From XYB2-FULL-45-11 sp964360375 (lineage in GTDB: Bacteria > Patescibacteriota > Patescibacteriia > UBA9934 > GWF2-40-263), in the NCBI GenBank assembly GCA_964360375.1, contig CAYHWG010000015.1:1-18725 (forward strand): DNA of 18,725 nt, written 5' to 3'. The notes below the pieces were generated by a model, which saw only the letters and a program-made list of their open reading frames with translations, ran no database searches and was not told the DNA's origin. The translations under genes and the position numbers were made by a program. This document shows positions 1 through 7,362 of the stretch, in pieces (position 1 is the first letter of the stretch; every line of letters starts with the position of its first letter).

Positions 1-451
1 GATAGTTCACTGGCTCATCAAGCAATAATAAATTTTGATCTTCGAGAAGCATCCCAACAATCTTTACGCGCATCTGATAACCGCCCGAAAGTTGTGCTGA
101 CGTCTTCTCGAGATGTTCCGCATGCAATCCAAACTCGGACGCAAGCTTTGCGATCGTCCAGACCGGTTTGCCCGTTCGTTGTTCAAGAAATAATGCAACC
201 GAAACATGACTCGGTAAAACCTCATGTTGACGAATCACACCAATGCGTGTGCGATCAAAAACCTTGAAGTCGCCTGAATCTCGCTCTTCGGCACTCGTTA
301 ACAAATTCATGAGCGTAGTCTTGCCCGATCCGTTACGACCAATCAGAGCGATCTTTTGTCCCTCACCAACAACAAACGAAACGTCTTTCACAACGATCTG
401 TTTTCCATAGGATTTATAGAGGTGATTGACTTCAAGAAGTGGACGAGACAT
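1..451 (-). CDS. ABC-F family ATPase, N-terminal part (cut by window edge)
   Basis: Reading the minus strand from the ATG at 451 gives an open frame of 150 codons that runs off the window. It holds a complete first nucleotide-binding domain: Walker A GRNGSGKTT near residue 38, signature LSGGYQMRVKI near 125, and Walker B LLLLDEPVNYL at the edge. There are no membrane segments. The signature and the DEPxNxL Walker B fit ABC-F proteins, soluble twin-ATPase proteins that act on ribosomes or give antibiotic protection, rather than a transporter subunit. The usual ABC-F Walker B is DEPTNHLD; here it is DEPVNYL. No Shine-Dalgarno precedes the ATG. The gene diverges from the metalloprotease gene with 88 bp between start codons. 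The ABC-F assignment is good, but the subfamily cannot be seen without the linker and second domain. Confidence 0.85.
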   Translation of the reverse strand, partial: MSRPLLEVNHLYKSYGKQIVVKDVSFVVGEGQKIALIGRNGSGKTTLMNLLTSAEERDSGDFKVFDRTRIGVIRQHEVLPSHVSVALFLEQRTGKPVWTIAKLASEFGLHAEHLEKTSAQLSGGYQMRVKIVGMLLEDQNLLLLDEPVNY

Positions 452-476
452 AGCTCGAATATACTAGCATCATCTA

Positions 477-505
477 TTGACAATTTCCATAAAAAATGCT
501 AAATT
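477..505 (+). promoter_or_regulatory. Sigma70-type promoter of the HEHCH protein gene
   Basis: TTGACA (477-482), a 17-nt spacer and TAAATT (500-505) preceded by TGC, so an extended -10. Transcription would start near 512, giving a leader of about 28 nt. It also shows that in-frame codons upstream of 540 are not translated, because the longest open frame begins inside the -35 box. Confidence 0.75.
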
Positions 506-539
506 TTTTATCTTAATGGACATTTCATTTGGAGGAAGA

Positions 540-1328
540 ATGCGAAGGAATATTCCAACACAGAAAAAGAATACAGCTCATTCACAAAAAAAGACTTGGT
601 GGATCGGTGGCGCGATTTGTGTCATTGTTCTCAGTCTTTGGGGAATCTCAAAACAGAAGCATTTCCCAAACATTCAGCCACCTCTCGTGACTCCAAAACC
701 CGTTACTCTCGAATTATCTTTGATGAAGAAACACGGATCCGAGAGTCTTACGGAACTCTTGTTGCGATTGCGAAAGACGTATCCGATCAAAAAAATTCGT
801 GACGAGCTTGAAGTGCTGTCAGCAAAGATAGACAACGGAAAAATCAAGCTTCGACTCGATGCAGATAAAATGCTGCAGAAGGCATTTGCACTCTCGTATC
901 TTGACGAAACGAAGATTCCAATCATCGCCTTTTCCACATCTGGTTTTCAGCAGATACGGGAAGACAACAAGGATTTACCTCAGCTTGCTGACGACGAATT
1001 GATCGCTATTCTCTTACACGAACACTGTCATGTCATGAAGCATAAGCTTCTGACACTTAACGAAATTAATGCAAAAAAAATCCAACTCCACGAAATCATC
1101 GAAGGTGAACGTGAGTGCTGGTGGTACACCGTGAAGGAACTCTATTACCCCATGCTCCAGGCTGGCCGACTGAACGGATACTTTACGGATGGTGTAACAG
1201 GGCTCGCCCTAAAGGCGTACAACCAATCAAATGGAGACATGTACAGTCCTGCTTGGACACGCTATGCCATTAGAACTACAGGTGCCCCGGAATCTATTTT
1301 GAAAAAAAATGGCATTACTATTCCTTAA
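540..1328 (+). CDS. Membrane-anchored putative zinc metalloprotease (HEHCH)
   Basis: This 262-aa protein has a basic N-terminus, one hydrophobic segment at about residues 20-36 and a large domain that should lie outside the membrane. Residues 160-164 read HEHCH, a match to the HExxH zinc-binding and catalytic motif of zincins. Glutamates at 188, 190 and 192 (IIEGERE), 24 or more residues further on, are candidates for the third ligand of a gluzincin. No named peptidase family was recognised, so both activity and substrate are inference. The start at 540 is chosen because GGAGG lies at 531-535 and the promoter at 477-505 excludes longer versions. A strong terminator follows at 1336, so this is a single-gene unit. 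Secretion via an uncleaved N-terminal anchor is likely. Confidence 0.7.
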   Translation: MRRNIPTQKKNTAHSQKKTWWIGGAICVIVLSLWGISKQKHFPNIQPPLVTPKPVTLELSLMKKHGSESLTELLLRLRKTYPIKKIRDELEVLSAKIDNGKIKLRLDADKMLQKAFALSYLDETKIPIIAFSTSGFQQIREDNKDLPQLADDELIAILLHEHCHVMKHKLLTLNEINAKKIQLHEIIEGERECWWYTVKELYYPMLQAGRLNGYFTDGVTGLALKAYNQSNGDMYSPAWTRYAIRTTGAPESILKKNGITIP

Positions 1329-1335
1329 GCATCTT

Positions 1336-1360
1336 ACTCCACCGTTTGTGGAGTTTTTTT
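1336..1360 (+). terminator. Rho-independent terminator
   Basis: ACTCCAC (1336-1342), 5-nt loop, GTGGAGT (1348-1354), then a run of T to 1360. It ends the HEHCH gene. There is no T-run in the other direction, so it does not obviously terminate copA, whose stop codon it touches. Confidence 0.85.
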
Positions 1361-3698
1361 ATAGTCTTTTTGTCTTTAATCGAAGCGAATTCCCCACCAC
1401 ACTCACGCTTGAGAATGCCATTGCGGCGCCGGCGAAGATTGGATTCAAGAGAAGGCCGAAGAATGGGTAGAACAAACCGGCAGCGAGAGGAATTCCGACA
1501 ATGTTGTAGAAGAATGCCCAGAACAAATTTTGTTTAATGCCTCGCATCGTAATCTCGGACAAACGAATCGCTTTTACGAGTTTGGAGAGATCGCCTCCAA
1601 GGAGGGTAATCCCTGCGGACTCAATAGCAACATCTGTTCCGGTTCCCATCGCAATTCCAACATCCGCTTGTGCAAGTGCGGGAGCATCATTGATTCCATC
1701 ACCTGCCATCGCAACAACCTTGCCTTGTGATTGTAGTTCCTTAATTTTTTCGAGCTTATCGTGTGGCATTACTTCGGAAACGACTTCATCAATTCCAACT
1801 TGGTTTGCAATAAACTGTGCTGTATTTTTGTGATCTCCTGTGAGCATGACCACTTTCATTCCACGTTTGTGTAACTGAGCAACCGTTTCAATCGCTTCTG
1901 GTTTAATCGCGTCCGACACAAAAACAATTCCAAGTACTTCAGCGCGTGTCGCAAGAATCACAGGAGTCTTCCCTTCAAGAGTGGCGTTTTCAACAGACTG
2001 TTTATCAAACGATAATTTTAAATCCTCCATCAATTTTGTGTTTCCAGCAAAATATTCTTTTCCGTCAATCCGTCCACGAAGCCCTTGACCTTTTATAATT
2101 TCAAAATCTGTAACGACTTGAACACTAATTTTATTTGCCCTTGCATGAACAACAATCGCCTCACCAATTGGATGCTCTGATTTTGATTCGAGCGATGCAA
2201 GAACAGACATGATCTCCTCTGCAGACCACCCCCTAACCCCCTCCTTGGCAAGGAGGGGGAAAACGTCAATTACCTCAGGTTTCCCTTTCGTAATGGTTCC
2301 AGTTTTATCAACCACGACAACATTTACTTTATGTAATTTTTCAAGTGTCGCCGCATTTTTCACCAAAATTCCTTCGCGTGCCCCTTTTCCGACCCCGACA
2401 ATAATTGCGGTTGGTGTTGCAAGACCGAGCGCACAGGGACACGCAATCACGAGAACACCAACAAAACAGGTAAGCCCAAAGGAGAGTGCCTGTGAGAATC
2501 CGATTGCTTTTGTTCCGATTACAATCCAAAGAACAAGAGAGACAAAAGCAATGACAAGAACGATTGGCACAAACACGCCGGAAATTTTATCTGCAAGTGC
2601 TTGAATTGGTGCTTTGCTTCCTTGTGCGTCTTCGACCATTTTAATAATGCGTGCGAGCATCGTTTCTGAGCCGATCCTTGTTGCTTTCATCGTAAACGAA
2701 CCTGTCGTGTTCATGGTTCCTGCAATCACATGATCATCTGTTTTTTTCTCAACCGGAATTGGTTCGCCCGTAATCATCGCCTCATCTACAAATGATGAGC
2801 CTTCGAGAATAACACCATCAACCGGAATTTTTCCTGCGGGTTTCACGATTAAAATATCGCCATGCACAACTTGATCGAGTGGCAGCTCAATTTCCTTCCC
2901 ATCTCGAACCACTAGGGCGGTTTTTGCTTGCAATGTAAGCAATGCTTCGATCGCATCGCCTGTTTTGAGTTTTGAACGCATCTCGAGATATTTTCCTAGC
3001 GCGATAAACGAAATCACGACAATCGTCACGTCATAATAGGTTACATCTACATCCAAAAATGGACGGAGTGTTTCCTCAAATGCTGTGACGATAAAACTGT
3101 ACAGAAAGGCCGCAAGTGTTCCAAGACCGATCAATGTATCCATGTTGGCTTTTCCGTAACGCAAAAATCGGTAGAGCCCAACAAGATATGGCTTTCCCAC
3201 AACAAACAATATGTACGTTGCGAAAATAGGCAAAAGATGATGAAAAAATTCTTCCAAAACAATAGGCATCTCAGAAACGATTCGAATCTGAATCAACAAT
3301 TCCCATGTCATGAGAACAAGACTAAATAAGGCAAGCGGAATCGCGGACCAAACCATGTTTCTCATCTTATGAAGCTCAGCGAGTTTTTCTTTTTTTGTTT
3401 GGTTCAATCCGAGATGTTCTGCATGTTCATTTTCAGACATTCCCATTTCTTGTGCTGTCATCTGCATCGACCGACTCTTTGACTCTTCCTCCTGAAGGGT
3501 ATACCCGAGAGGTTCAATCGTGCTCGATAACTTCGACACATCTACTTTTGATGCATCAAACTGAATCTTTGCTTTTTCGGTTCCGTAATTCACTTCCACT
3601 GATTCAACTCCGTCCATTTTTTTTAACGCACGTTCAATCGTAAGCGAGCAGCTTGCACAATGCATGCCGCGGATATTGAAAGTTTTTTTTGTAAACAT
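1359..3698 (-). CDS. copA: Copper-translocating P1B-type ATPase (CopA)
   Basis: This 779-aa copper pump has every hallmark. An N-terminal heavy-metal-associated domain carries GMHCASC (residues 11-17). A Met/His-rich linker follows at about 68-96. The membrane domain contains the ion-path motif CPC (420-422). The actuator motif TGEP lies near 310, the phosphorylation motif DKTGT at 464-468, SEHP at 507-510, and GDGINDAPAL in the C-terminal part. Known role of the family: ATP-driven export of Cu(I), with the His of SEHP orienting ATP. The start at 3698 gives the normal HMA domain; the 20 codons upstream read through an intergenic repeat and are not genuine. Residues 481-491 (PLLAKEGVRGW) look like an insertion encoded by a palindrome. 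The gene lies downstream of the TauE/cupredoxin gene, consistent with a copper-handling operon. Confidence 0.95.
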   Translation of the reverse strand: MFTKKTFNIRGMHCASCSLTIERALKKMDGVESVEVNYGTEKAKIQFDASKVDVSKLSSTIEPLGYTLQEEESKSRSMQMTAQEMGMSENEHAEHLGLNQTKKEKLAELHKMRNMVWSAIPLALFSLVLMTWELLIQIRIVSEMPIVLEEFFHHLLPIFATYILFVVGKPYLVGLYRFLRYGKANMDTLIGLGTLAAFLYSFIVTAFEETLRPFLDVDVTYYDVTIVVISFIALGKYLEMRSKLKTGDAIEALLTLQAKTALVVRDGKEIELPLDQVVHGDILIVKPAGKIPVDGVILEGSSFVDEAMITGEPIPVEKKTDDHVIAGTMNTTGSFTMKATRIGSETMLARIIKMVEDAQGSKAPIQALADKISGVFVPIVLVIAFVSLVLWIVIGTKAIGFSQALSFGLTCFVGVLVIACPCALGLATPTAIIVGVGKGAREGILVKNAATLEKLHKVNVVVVDKTGTITKGKPEVIDVFPLLAKEGVRGWSAEEIMSVLASLESKSEHPIGEAIVVHARANKISVQVVTDFEIIKGQGLRGRIDGKEYFAGNTKLMEDLKLSFDKQSVENATLEGKTPVILATRAEVLGIVFVSDAIKPEAIETVAQLHKRGMKVVMLTGDHKNTAQFIANQVGIDEVVSEVMPHDKLEKIKELQSQGKVVAMAGDGINDAPALAQADVGIAMGTGTDVAIESAGITLLGGDLSKLVKAIRLSEITMRGIKQNLFWAFFYNIVGIPLAAGLFYPFFGLLLNPIFAGAAMAFSSVSVVGNSLRLKTKRL
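2237..2259. repeat. Palindromic element inside copA
   Basis: CCCCCTCCTT (2237-2246), centre GGC, AAGGAGGGGG (2250-2259) form a perfect hairpin in the copA coding sequence. It encodes the peptide LLAKEGVRG in the nucleotide-binding domain, between the conserved GKPEV and SAEE stretches where related pumps normally have a short link. The insertion is in frame. Similar C/G-rich palindromes inside genes are known in several bacterial genomes. Confidence 0.8.
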
Positions 3699-3703
3699 AA
3701 GTA

Positions 3704-3833
3704 TTTTGTCATTGCGAGCCTTGCCTGCCGGCAGGCAGGGAGTTCGACGACGAAGCAATCTAACCCATCATATCTAAAAGATTGCTTCGCGGAGTTTACC
3801 CCGAGCTTGTCGAGTGGGCTCGCAATGACACAA
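3704..3833. repeat. Compound palindromic intergenic element (MITE-like)
   Basis: Outer arms GTCATTGCGAGCC (3708-3720) and GGCTCGCAATGAC (3817-3829) are perfect inverted repeats. Inner arms CGAAGCAATCT (3751-3761) and AGATTGCTTCG (3779-3789) form a second stem. A third palindrome, TGCCTGCCGGCAGGCA (3722-3737), sits between them. It fills almost the whole gap between the TauE/cupredoxin stop and the copA start, so it would lie in the copA leader. A second copy begins at 18691 and lacks the third palindrome. Confidence 0.85.
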
Positions 3834-3835
3834 AA

Positions 3836-4870
3836 TTAAATAACAATTAATGTTCCGCGATACATACCCATAGAACAGCTGAACGTGTACGTTCCTGGTT
3901 TTTTTGGAGTAAATTCCGTGATATTTTTTTCTTTATTGAGAACCAACTTCACACCAAGTTCCGGAATTTGAAATACACTGCGGCAGCCGCCCCCACGTCC
4001 ATTTACTTCAAGACGAACAGGTTTTCCAGACAGGACTGTTAATTCGTTTGATGGAAGATAATAAGGCGATGAGCCCGAAAGCGTCACACGCAATTGTTGA
4101 ACGCCATTTTCCACCGATGGGAGTTCATTTGTTGGTTCATCAGAAATAACACGATACCCAGATGTGTTTGATGCGGATGCAATCGTGAGTGGATAACCAA
4201 GAAGTGTGAATCCATTTTGCACGTTCCCAATCGCAAGATATAAAATAAACACTCCGGCAATTTTTAATGCCATTTTACCTGATTTGCCGTTTAATACGCT
4301 CGATGCAAAACCGAGCGCAAGAAGTGCAGGAACGGTTCCGATCGCAAACGCGCCCAAGATCATTGCGCTTGTCGCAAAACTTGCTGTTGTAAGAGCATAG
4401 ATTTGAAGCGACTGTGTAAATCCGCATGGAAGAAAAAATGTTGCTGCGCCAAGAATAAGTGGTGCCAGTGGATTCGGATGACCATCTGCATCCAAAATTT
4501 TATTCGCGAGCCATTTTGGTGGACGTGGAATAACACATTTGAGCCATCGTGGGGACATTCCCAACATTTCTAAACCAGCAATGATCATATATGCCGATGC
4601 AAGCAGCGTAATCAACCCTGTGACAGCTGGAGAAAATGTAAATGTTGATCCAATGACACCAATCATTCCTCCGAGAATTGCGTAGGAAACAACGCGTCCG
4701 ATCACAAATAATACCGTAAATCGAATACGCATTTGTTTTGACATGGTTCCAATTCTATCGTGTGCTTTTCCGACAATAGACAGAAGGAGTCCTCCCGCGA
4801 CAGCAAGACATGAAGAGCTCCCGGCGATAAATCCGAGAACAAGAGCAGAAATAAACGTATAATTTTCCAT
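3836..4870 (-). CDS. TauE/SafE (DsbD-like) membrane protein with C-terminal cupredoxin-like domain
   Basis: This 344-aa protein has two parts. About the first 235 residues are six or so membrane helices beginning FISALVLGFIAGSSSCLAVAGG, the pattern of the UreH/DsbD_2 group often labelled sulfite exporter TauE/SafE. The last 100 or so residues form a soluble beta domain: GGCRSVFQIPELG, then FTPKKPGTYTFSCSMGMYRG at the end. This is the blue-copper-like fold, with Cys of GGC and the Cys and Met of CSMGM as likely metal ligands. Related fusions occur beside copper ATPases, so a role in copper relay or export with CopA is inferred. The start at 4870 is preferred for the family-like MENY beginning; an ATG at 4891 would add seven hydrophobic residues, and neither has a Shine-Dalgarno. 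Confidence 0.85.
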   Translation of the reverse strand: MENYTFISALVLGFIAGSSSCLAVAGGLLLSIVGKAHDRIGTMSKQMRIRFTVLFVIGRVVSYAILGGMIGVIGSTFTFSPAVTGLITLLASAYMIIAGLEMLGMSPRWLKCVIPRPPKWLANKILDADGHPNPLAPLILGAATFFLPCGFTQSLQIYALTTASFATSAMILGAFAIGTVPALLALGFASSVLNGKSGKMALKIAGVFILYLAIGNVQNGFTLLGYPLTIASASNTSGYRVISDEPTNELPSVENGVQQLRVTLSGSSPYYLPSNELTVLSGKPVRLEVNGRGGGCRSVFQIPELGVKLVLNKEKNITEFTPKKPGTYTFSCSMGMYRGTLIVI

Positions 4871-4923
4871 AATAATTAAAAATACAAACAAAATGATTTA
4901 AAGAAAATCAATTTTCGTTTGAG

Positions 4924-5259
4924 TTAATCTCGCATGATCACCGAAGATAAAATAGATTGAAGATAAAAAAGGCGTATGGGTTCTGTAAGGCGCTGTTTGA
5001 ATCTTCGCCAACGTAACTTTCCTGCGTCATCCTGAGTGAAACGAGAGATCTCCCCTACAAACAGCATCACGAAAATCGTCATGAACAACAACGTATTCAC
5101 AATTGCAATTGGTGTCACGGCCTGATCGATACAATGATTCACACACTCAACAGGCATCATGGAAGACATATCCTCGTGCATCGAAAAAAACGACAAACCG
5201 GAATAGGTCATTCCAACAAAAAGCACAATCGCAATCAAAATGAAGGAAAGTCGCTGCAT
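4924..5259 (-). CDS. Small two-helix membrane protein with Met/His/Cys-rich loop
   Basis: This is a 111-aa protein of no family I recognise. Helix 1 is about residues 4-24 and helix 2 about 47-69. The loop between them carries M27, H28, M31, M34, M35, C39, H42 and C43, a soft-metal ligand set typical of copper-binding sites. A basic C-terminal tail (KLRWRRFKQR) suggests that both ends face the cytoplasm and the loop lies outside. The promoter at 5269-5297 places transcription about 3 nt before the ATG at 5259, so the message is probably leaderless and an in-frame ATG at 5304 is excluded. It is the first gene of the unit that continues into the TauE/cupredoxin protein and CopA, so delivery or sensing of extracellular copper is a reasonable but untested idea. 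Confidence 0.75.
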   Translation of the reverse strand: MQRLSFILIAIVLFVGMTYSGLSFFSMHEDMSSMMPVECVNHCIDQAVTPIAIVNTLLFMTIFVMLFVGEISRFTQDDAGKLRWRRFKQRLTEPIRLFYLQSILSSVIMRD

Positions 5260-5268
5260 AATGTTTTC

Positions 5269-5297
5269 ATGATACAAAAAATGAACAAAAATGACAA
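5269..5297 (-). promoter_or_regulatory. Promoter of the copper module
   Basis: On the minus strand, TTGTCA (5297-5292), 17 nt, then TATCAT (5274-5269). The predicted start of transcription, near 5262, is three bases before the ATG, implying a leaderless mRNA. No operator-like repeat was seen around it. Confidence 0.65.
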
Positions 5298-5306
5298 TTA
5301 ACAATC

Positions 5307-5331
5307 AAAAAAACTCATCCTGTAGATGAGT
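5307..5331 (-). terminator. Rho-independent terminator at the VOC stop codon
   Basis: On the minus strand, ACTCATC, 5-nt loop, GATGAGT, then a T-run (A-run 5307-5313 on the plus strand). The TGA stop of the VOC gene lies in the downstream arm of the stem. It separates the trhO-VOC run from the copper module. Confidence 0.85.
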
Positions 5332-5671
5332 CAGAGCAGAAAGTCTCAAAGATTTCGACACGACGGCCGTCGGGATCCCGCAGGATCAAACAACGACGAC
5401 CGTGACGTGTAACAAACGTCGGCGAAAGAGATGCCTCTGTGGCGTGTTGCGAAACCTGCTCGAACTGTGTGGTTTCGAATCCAATTCCACCTCGACTTTT
5501 CTCTCCTGGATATATTTTAAACACGGTACCGTTCGCAAAGAACGAAGAAAAATGATCGAGACCCTCCCTGTGCTTTTCCGGAGTCAGCTTCAAACCAATC
5601 TGTTGGTAAAACTGTTTTGTGGCATGCAGATCTGGTGTATGAATCACGAAAAGATTCATTCGATTTGGCAT
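5315..5671 (-). CDS. VOC (glyoxalase/bleomycin-resistance fold) protein
   Basis: A single-domain 118-aa protein of the vicinal-oxygen-chelate superfamily. It shows the typical start MNLFVIHTPDLHATKQFYQQIGL and the typical end RHGRRCLILRDPDGRRVEIFE, which together make the paired beta-alpha-beta-beta-beta modules. Likely metal ligands are H11 in the first strand and E in VEIFE near the end. The family includes lactoylglutathione lyases, dioxygenases and drug-binding resistance proteins; substrate cannot be told from sequence. A strong Shine-Dalgarno, TAGGAGG, lies about 5 nt before the ATG. It is the last gene of a minus-strand run, 23 bp after the YjdF-like gene, and its stop codon is inside a terminator hairpin. 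Confidence 0.85.
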   Translation of the reverse strand: MPNRMNLFVIHTPDLHATKQFYQQIGLKLTPEKHREGLDHFSSFFANGTVFKIYPGEKSRGGIGFETTQFEQVSQHATEASLSPTFVTRHGRRCLILRDPDGRRVEIFETFCSDSSTG

Positions 5672-5694
5672 CGATCCCTCCTAACAAAATGTTT

Positions 5695-6084
5695 TTATCG
5701 ATGATGAAAGAACAAAAAAGCGACCACGGCTCCAATCAAATCATCCAACAGGTCTTTCACAATATCATTCGCAGAAGGCTGAGAAAAGGCCGTTTGCTTC
5801 CATGTGTGAATCGTATGGTCTAAAACCCATTCATGAAATTCCCACAAAACCCCAACCAACAAAACGAACCCTATCACAAAAAGAACATAAAACCAACGAG
5901 GAAGTTTTTGTTTTTTTACGGCGATGTGATAAAGGGATATGCCTAAAAGTCCTATGCTAAAACCACCCAATAGATGCATCGGGATATCGATGTTTGGATG
6001 AGATCCGTAGAGATCAAAAAAATTGAGGATGTGATTGAATCCATAGACACCAAGTGCGACCGTCAAAGCTGTTTTCCATTTCAT
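5695..6084 (-). CDS. Small membrane protein, DUF2238/YjdF-like
   Basis: This 129-aa protein has four probable membrane segments. The pattern DIPMHLLGGFSIG, then GVLWEFHEWVLD, then DIVKDLLDDLIGAVVA matches the DUF2238 (inner membrane protein YjdF) group, in which His, Glu and Asp residues recur within the membrane. Function of the group is unknown. The start codon overlaps the stop of the preceding DUF2127-like gene by four bases, indicating translational coupling and a shared mRNA with the metal transporter genes. Family assignment is by eye and moderately secure. Confidence 0.7.
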   Translation of the reverse strand: MKWKTALTVALGVYGFNHILNFFDLYGSHPNIDIPMHLLGGFSIGLLGISLYHIAVKKQKLPRWFYVLFVIGFVLLVGVLWEFHEWVLDHTIHTWKQTAFSQPSANDIVKDLLDDLIGAVVAFLFFHHR

Positions 6085-6554
6085 ACAAGGAGGGATTCTG
6101 ATTTTTTCAAATGAAGCACCTTACGGTATTCACACAAAATGGAATAGATGACGACAGCATCGATCACGAGCAACCCTGCGAGCCACCAGGATGGCAGCAA
6201 ACAAAAACGAAAAAACTCGTACATCATAAACGCAAAGAAAAATCCCGTTGAAATCGGATACGCGATATGAATTTTCTTTTTGAGGGAAATAACAAGCGCG
6301 ATGTTAATGATGCCATGTACTAAAAGATAGCAAGCAAAAAATAGACGCGTAGAGATAGACAAGTTCTCCGTCCGATAAAAAAGGTGTGAAATGAGTGGGC
6401 TGCTTGGATCATCACCCAGAAGAATCGTAAAAAAAACGGAAACGTGTTGTGAGTAATAAAAAAGTAAAAGATATCCTCCTATCAATTGAAAAAAGCCGTT
6501 TATTCCTTTTAACCCAATGCTGAAAAGAAAAATTTTATGGATGTAATTTCGCAT
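6081..6554 (-). CDS. Membrane protein, DUF2127-like
   Basis: This 157-aa protein has about four hydrophobic helices with short loops. The start KIFLFSIGLKGINGFFQLIGGYLLL and the later segment LLVHGIINIALVISLKKK resemble the DUF2127 family of predicted membrane proteins, whose function is unknown. The ATG at 6554 is the first ATG in frame; a longer frame needs a TTG at 6611 lying well inside the permease gene. With the ATG, the gene overlaps the end of the permease gene by 20 bp, and its own stop overlaps the next start, so it belongs to the same operon. A role in metal uptake is suggested only by position. Confidence 0.7.
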   Translation of the reverse strand: MRNYIHKIFLFSIGLKGINGFFQLIGGYLLLFYYSQHVSVFFTILLGDDPSSPLISHLFYRTENLSISTRLFFACYLLVHGIINIALVISLKKKIHIAYPISTGFFFAFMMYEFFRFCLLPSWWLAGLLVIDAVVIYSILCEYRKVLHLKKSESLLV

Positions 6555-7359
6555 GCGATTGAAAAAAAGCTGAAAAAAATGTTGCGAGAAGAAAACAGAT
6601 AATCGTAACAATCACAATCGTTCCACCACTTGCGAGATTGAGATAATACGAAAGGGCGAGTCCAAGCAAGACAGAAAAAACAGAGATGATGAGTGCGATG
6701 ATCCACGTTGTTTGAAATCCACGTCGAAACTGCATAGCAGAAAGAACAGGAATCACCATAAGAGCCCCAATCAAGAGTACACCGACAACTTTCATCGAAA
6801 TAGCAATAGTAGCCGCACCAAGAATAGCAAGAAGACGATTCAAAAATCGAACAGGAAAACCGGTTGCTTGCGCCGTTTCCTCATCAAGTGAAACCGCAAA
6901 AAAATGTCGCCATAAACCGACCGTCAGAAAAAAAGCACACCCACCGATAAGACTCACCAAAACAATGTCCTCACGCGTCACGGTCATGATATTTCCAAAC
7001 AAATAATTCTCCACATCCACATCATCTTTCTCGACAAGTCCGAGCAAGACCACCGCCACCGCGAGTCCGCCGAATAAAAAAAGAGACGTGATTGTTTCTG
7101 CGGGAAGCGTTTTTTTCTCTCGCATGTGTTCTATCCCAAGAACCGAAACGATCGAAACAATAAGGGCGGTTGGAATCGATGCGAGGTGTGTAACAAAACT
7201 GATTGCAACTCCAGCAAGAGAGATGTGCGCGAGTGTATCCGCAATGGCACTAAATCGACGAACCACAAAAAAAATGCCGATCGTTGGAGCAATAACGGAA
7301 ATCACGAGCCCAATGATAAAGGCTTGTTTCATGACATCTTGTGCAAACAGTTCAAACAT
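6535..7359 (-). CDS. znuB: Metal ABC transporter permease (ABC-3, ZnuB-like)
   Basis: A 274-aa integral membrane protein of the ABC-3 family, which includes ZnuB, MntB and TroC. It begins with a short amphipathic stretch and has about eight or nine helices. Family-like stretches include the N-terminal FFVVRRFSAIADTLAHISLAGVA, the coupling region EETAQATGFPVRFLN and the segment MKVVGVLLIGALMVIPV. Its role is the membrane channel for Zn(II) or Mn(II) uptake. The ATG at 7357-7359 lies 3 bp after the stop of the ATPase gene, so the two are co-translated. No solute-binding protein (ZnuA-like) and no Fur/Zur regulator lies in the window. Zinc versus manganese cannot be decided from this subunit. 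Confidence 0.9.
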   Translation of the reverse strand: MFELFAQDVMKQAFIIGLVISVIAPTIGIFFVVRRFSAIADTLAHISLAGVAISFVTHLASIPTALIVSIVSVLGIEHMREKKTLPAETITSLFLFGGLAVAVVLLGLVEKDDVDVENYLFGNIMTVTREDIVLVSLIGGCAFFLTVGLWRHFFAVSLDEETAQATGFPVRFLNRLLAILGAATIAISMKVVGVLLIGALMVIPVLSAMQFRRGFQTTWIIALIISVFSVLLGLALSYYLNLASGGTIVIVTIICFLLATFFSAFFQSHAKLHP

Positions 7360-7362
7360 AAA

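Noticed and set aside
477..539. Longer N-terminus for the HEHCH protein starting at 477
   Set aside because: The codons overlap the -35 and -10 boxes, there is no ATG start at 477 (TTG), and GGAGG is placed for the ATG at 540.
2209..2604. 131-codon open frame on the plus strand
   Set aside because: Antisense to the conserved core of copA and without a ribosome site.
3699..3758. N-terminal extension of CopA (20 codons)
   Set aside because: The sequence is the intergenic palindromic element; the HMA domain begins normally at 3698.
3699..3835. Copper-sensing riboswitch in the copA leader
   Set aside because: The structure is accounted for by a repeat that recurs after mutY in an unrelated context.
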